From Manihot esculenta (Eukaryota > Streptophyta > Magnoliopsida > Malpighiales > Euphorbiaceae): 64,000 nucleotides of DNA. How positions within the stretch are numbered: position 1 is the first letter of the stretch; every line of letters starts with the position of its first letter. Positions 61,566-64,000 of this stretch are shown one piece after another. The notes below the pieces were generated by a model. That model saw only the letters and a list, made by a program, of their open reading frames with translations. It searched no databases and was not told the origin of the DNA. Both the position numbers and the translations under genes were made by a program. Location: contig NC_035168.2 in assembly GCF_001659605.2 (NCBI RefSeq), forward strand, positions 9,418,058 to 9,482,057, in the 5' to 3' direction.

Positions 61566-62664
61566 GTTTAATTACCATTTTTAGCACAAAAAACTAATAA
61601 TAAATATAGTGATAATTTAATATGATTAATATGCATGATGAATGATTATGGACATCTTTTAAGGCCAATGTGAGTGTTTGAATGGTTTGACCAATTATGT
61701 TTTTTTAAATAGGGCAAGTGTGTCCTGTCTTGACTTATAATAGTTATAAGTCATATTTTCTCATCTAATTTTCCTTAAATGTAACTCAAGGTTTTTTATT
61801 CAAATATTATAATAGTTATATATAGGAATATATTTTGCAACCCAAAAAGAAAAGAAGGCGATGAAAATTACATGGAGCATTGGATATGGTGCAAAGAATA
61901 AGGCTTTTAACTTCTAGAAGATCAAAGATGTTGCCACCTATGTTTTTAACCATCAAGTTCTCTTTGTGGCTCAAGGGAACTAGTTTAAATATGTCAATGA
62001 TCATCCAATTAGCATATTAGGAGTGTATATTTATGTATGTAATATGTATGGTATGAAAACAACAATGTCTATGTATGAGACTATAATAGAAATCTTAGGA
62101 TTTAAAATCCCTAATTAAATTTTAAGTATGTGTTAGGAATATGATATTTTACCATCCATTGTTACAGCATAAAACCGGAATTTAGTTTTTATTAACTTGT
62201 TAGACAAACTCAAAGTTAATTTCACCTGAATATGTTTAATGCTATGAAATATTTGATATTTCTAAACAATGATTCTAATTAACTAATTTACTTGATTTAG
62301 ATGGGTAAACTCATGGTCATGTAAGTTTAGGATAAGAGTTAGGCAAAATATATATAATATGTCAAAGACAAAGAGTTGTCACCTAACTGATTTAGGAATC
62401 ACATAGAGATGTGATTGATAAACTATATTATCTATCTAATTTAATTTATAATAATTTATTAGGCAAATCTAAGGTTATTTAAATTAAATGGGATCCTAGC
62501 CTGCTACGAGATCTATCGCTGAATTTCTTGAATTAATAGATAAAACTATTAATTTGAATAAAATAGTGGGAGATTATAATTAAATATTAAAGACCTTATT
62601 TTATAATTAAAAAATACATGACACTAATAATTAATATTTCAGCATTTGTAGATCTTTTACCATC
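61566..62664 (+). other. AT-rich leader upstream of copia gag; LTR not resolved
   Basis: Phrases such as GGGATCCTAGCCTGCTACG (about 62490) and AGTGGGAGATTATAAT (62566) resemble the long leader of a Ty1/copia element. No second LTR is in the window to define an edge. Confidence 0.4.
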
Positions 62665-64000
62665 ATGAGTAATAACTTATCCCTGTGAAGCATTCTTGAT
62701 GCTAACAAATTAACTAAACCAAACTTCTTAGATTGGTATCACAATTTGATAATTGTTCTTAAACAAGAAAAGAGGTTATATGTTCTCTATCAAGACATAT
62801 CAAGTGTTCTTGATGAGAATGCTAGTGATGCTATTAACAATAAGTACATTCATCATATTGATGATGATGAGCAAGCTACATGTATGATGTTAGTTAGCAT
62901 GAGTTCTGAACTTCAGAAACAACATGAAAACATGGATGCTTGCACCATAATCTTTCATCTCAAAGAGTTGTTTAAATCTCAAGATAGGACTGAGAGGTAT
63001 GAGACCTTAAAGGAATTATTCAGCTGTAAAATGATAGAAGACTCTTCAGTCCAAGCCCATAGTCTGAAAGTGATTGGGTTCATAGAGAAATTGACGCAAT
63101 TAGTTTTTTTCATGGACTATGAGTTAAGTGTTGACTTGGTCTTGCAGCCATTGCCACCTAGCTTTACTCAGTTTATTATGAATTTTAACATGAACAAGCT
63201 AGATGCTACCACTATATGAGTTGGTGAATATACTTGTAACTGCTGAAAAATCTCTTAAGAAGGAAAAAAGTTTCAGTTCTTCTGGTTTAATCTTCTAAGT
63301 CTAAGAAATAAAATCCTAAGAAGAAGCATAACAAGAAGAAAGCACAAGCAGCATTAAAGCCCCGCTGAAGGTGTTAAGAAAAATAAGGTTACCTACCATC
63401 ACTATAGCAAAGAAGGTCATTGGACAAGAAGTATCTTGCTACCTTTAAGACAAAGAAGCTTGATGAAGCTTCTACTTCATGTATATTTATGATAAAGGTT
63501 AATCTTTATATTTTAATTTATGTACTTGGGTATTTGATATCAGATGTGCATTTTACATTTGTAATAACATGTAGGAACTAAAATATAGTAGAAAGTTGAA
63601 GAAATAAGAGATGGGCCTATGAGTGGTAAGTGGAGCAAGAGTTGCTGCATTAGTTATAAAGATTTATTATCTGCCTTCATCTTCGGACTTAGTATTAGAG
63701 TTGAATAATTATTATTTTTTTCAGTACTTTGCAGAAATATTATTTCAGTTTCATTTTTACCTTTGAATAATAGATTCAAGTTTATTATTATGAATGATAC
63801 TTATTCTTTTTATAATAAAAGAATTTATTACCGGAGTTTATATAGATGGTCGATATAATATTTTTCTAAAAGGCCTATACTCAAGATAAGATCACAAAAA
63901 TTATTAGGTATTATACATATAGATATATGAGGACCAATGACTATCTAAGCTATAGGTGGATAATTATATTTCATTACATTCACTGATAACTATATTAACT
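62665..64000 (+). pseudogene. Decayed Ty1/copia gag-pol (partial, runs off the right edge)
   Basis: ATG at 62665 begins MSNNLSL, then a TGA (62686-62688) where the family has an Arg codon, then LDANKLTKPNFLDWYHNLII. The gag core follows (62746-63219; MLVSMSSELQKQHE, YETLKELFSCKM, VLQPLPPSFTQFIMNFNMNK). Beyond it the nucleocapsid knuckle is mutated (YHHYSKEGHW, about 63393), the protease reads VFDIRCAFYICNNM, lacking the catalytic DTG (about 63533), and part before the integrase appears deleted. HIDI and YFITFTDNY near 63915-63990 mark the integrase start. Several stops; inactive. Confidence 0.85.

Noticed and set aside
1..64000. tRNA, rRNA, riboswitch or bacterial-type operon features
   Set aside because: I looked for tRNA-like boxes and found only the primer sites and the SINE head. 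No rRNA or prokaryotic signals were seen.

Overview
The window is nuclear DNA from a flowering plant, most likely a eudicot. The reasons are the plant Ty3/gypsy and Ty1/copia families, L1-type LINEs carrying an RNase H domain, a CACTA-type element, and one intron-containing host gene for cytosolic ribosomal protein eS7 (RPS7) with typical plant promoter boxes. I cannot name the species from sequence alone. About 60 kb of the 64 kb is transposon-derived or featureless AT-rich DNA.

Positions 1-27947 are a nested stack of three related chromoviral Ty3/gypsy elements (Tekay/Del-like: long LTRs, initiator-Met tRNA primer site, one gag-pol frame, C-terminal chromodomain). Element 2 (+) is the host. 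Element 1 (-) sits in its 5' LTR and runs off the left edge. Element 3 (-, 14582-24458) sits in its integrase region with a perfect 5-bp target duplication (GCGTA). Element 3 has an uninterrupted 1660-codon polyprotein and two 2265-bp LTRs that differ at only about 13 positions by my count, so it is young and possibly autonomous. Elements 1 and 2 carry frameshifts, a stop and deletions. A solo LTR of the same family lies at 37586-39786.

Positions 27948-44100 are older debris: a Tat-type gypsy pol fragment, a decayed L1 LINE, a CACTA-like non-autonomous transposon, and an Athila/Tat-like 3' portion interrupted by the solo LTR and by a 1.1-kb foldback element, ending in decayed LTRs. Positions 44291-48298 form a minus-strand non-autonomous LTR element with a gag remnant, no pol, and three consecutive tandem-repeat arrays. 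A 621-bp foldback (48477-49097) with a perfect 9-bp target duplication and a pyrimidine triplet-repeat core follows.

Positions 49560-52880 hold RPS7: six exons, a 5'UTR intron, and an inferred protein of 191 residues. A decayed minus-strand LINE abuts its 3' side (52885-56340), followed by a plus-strand RNase H fragment. The rest is AT-rich, with two small tandem duplications, a hairpin, a very short tRNA-derived SINE with a perfect 13-bp target duplication, and the start of a decayed Ty1/copia element running off the right edge. All identifications come from reading motifs in the sequence; no database search was run.
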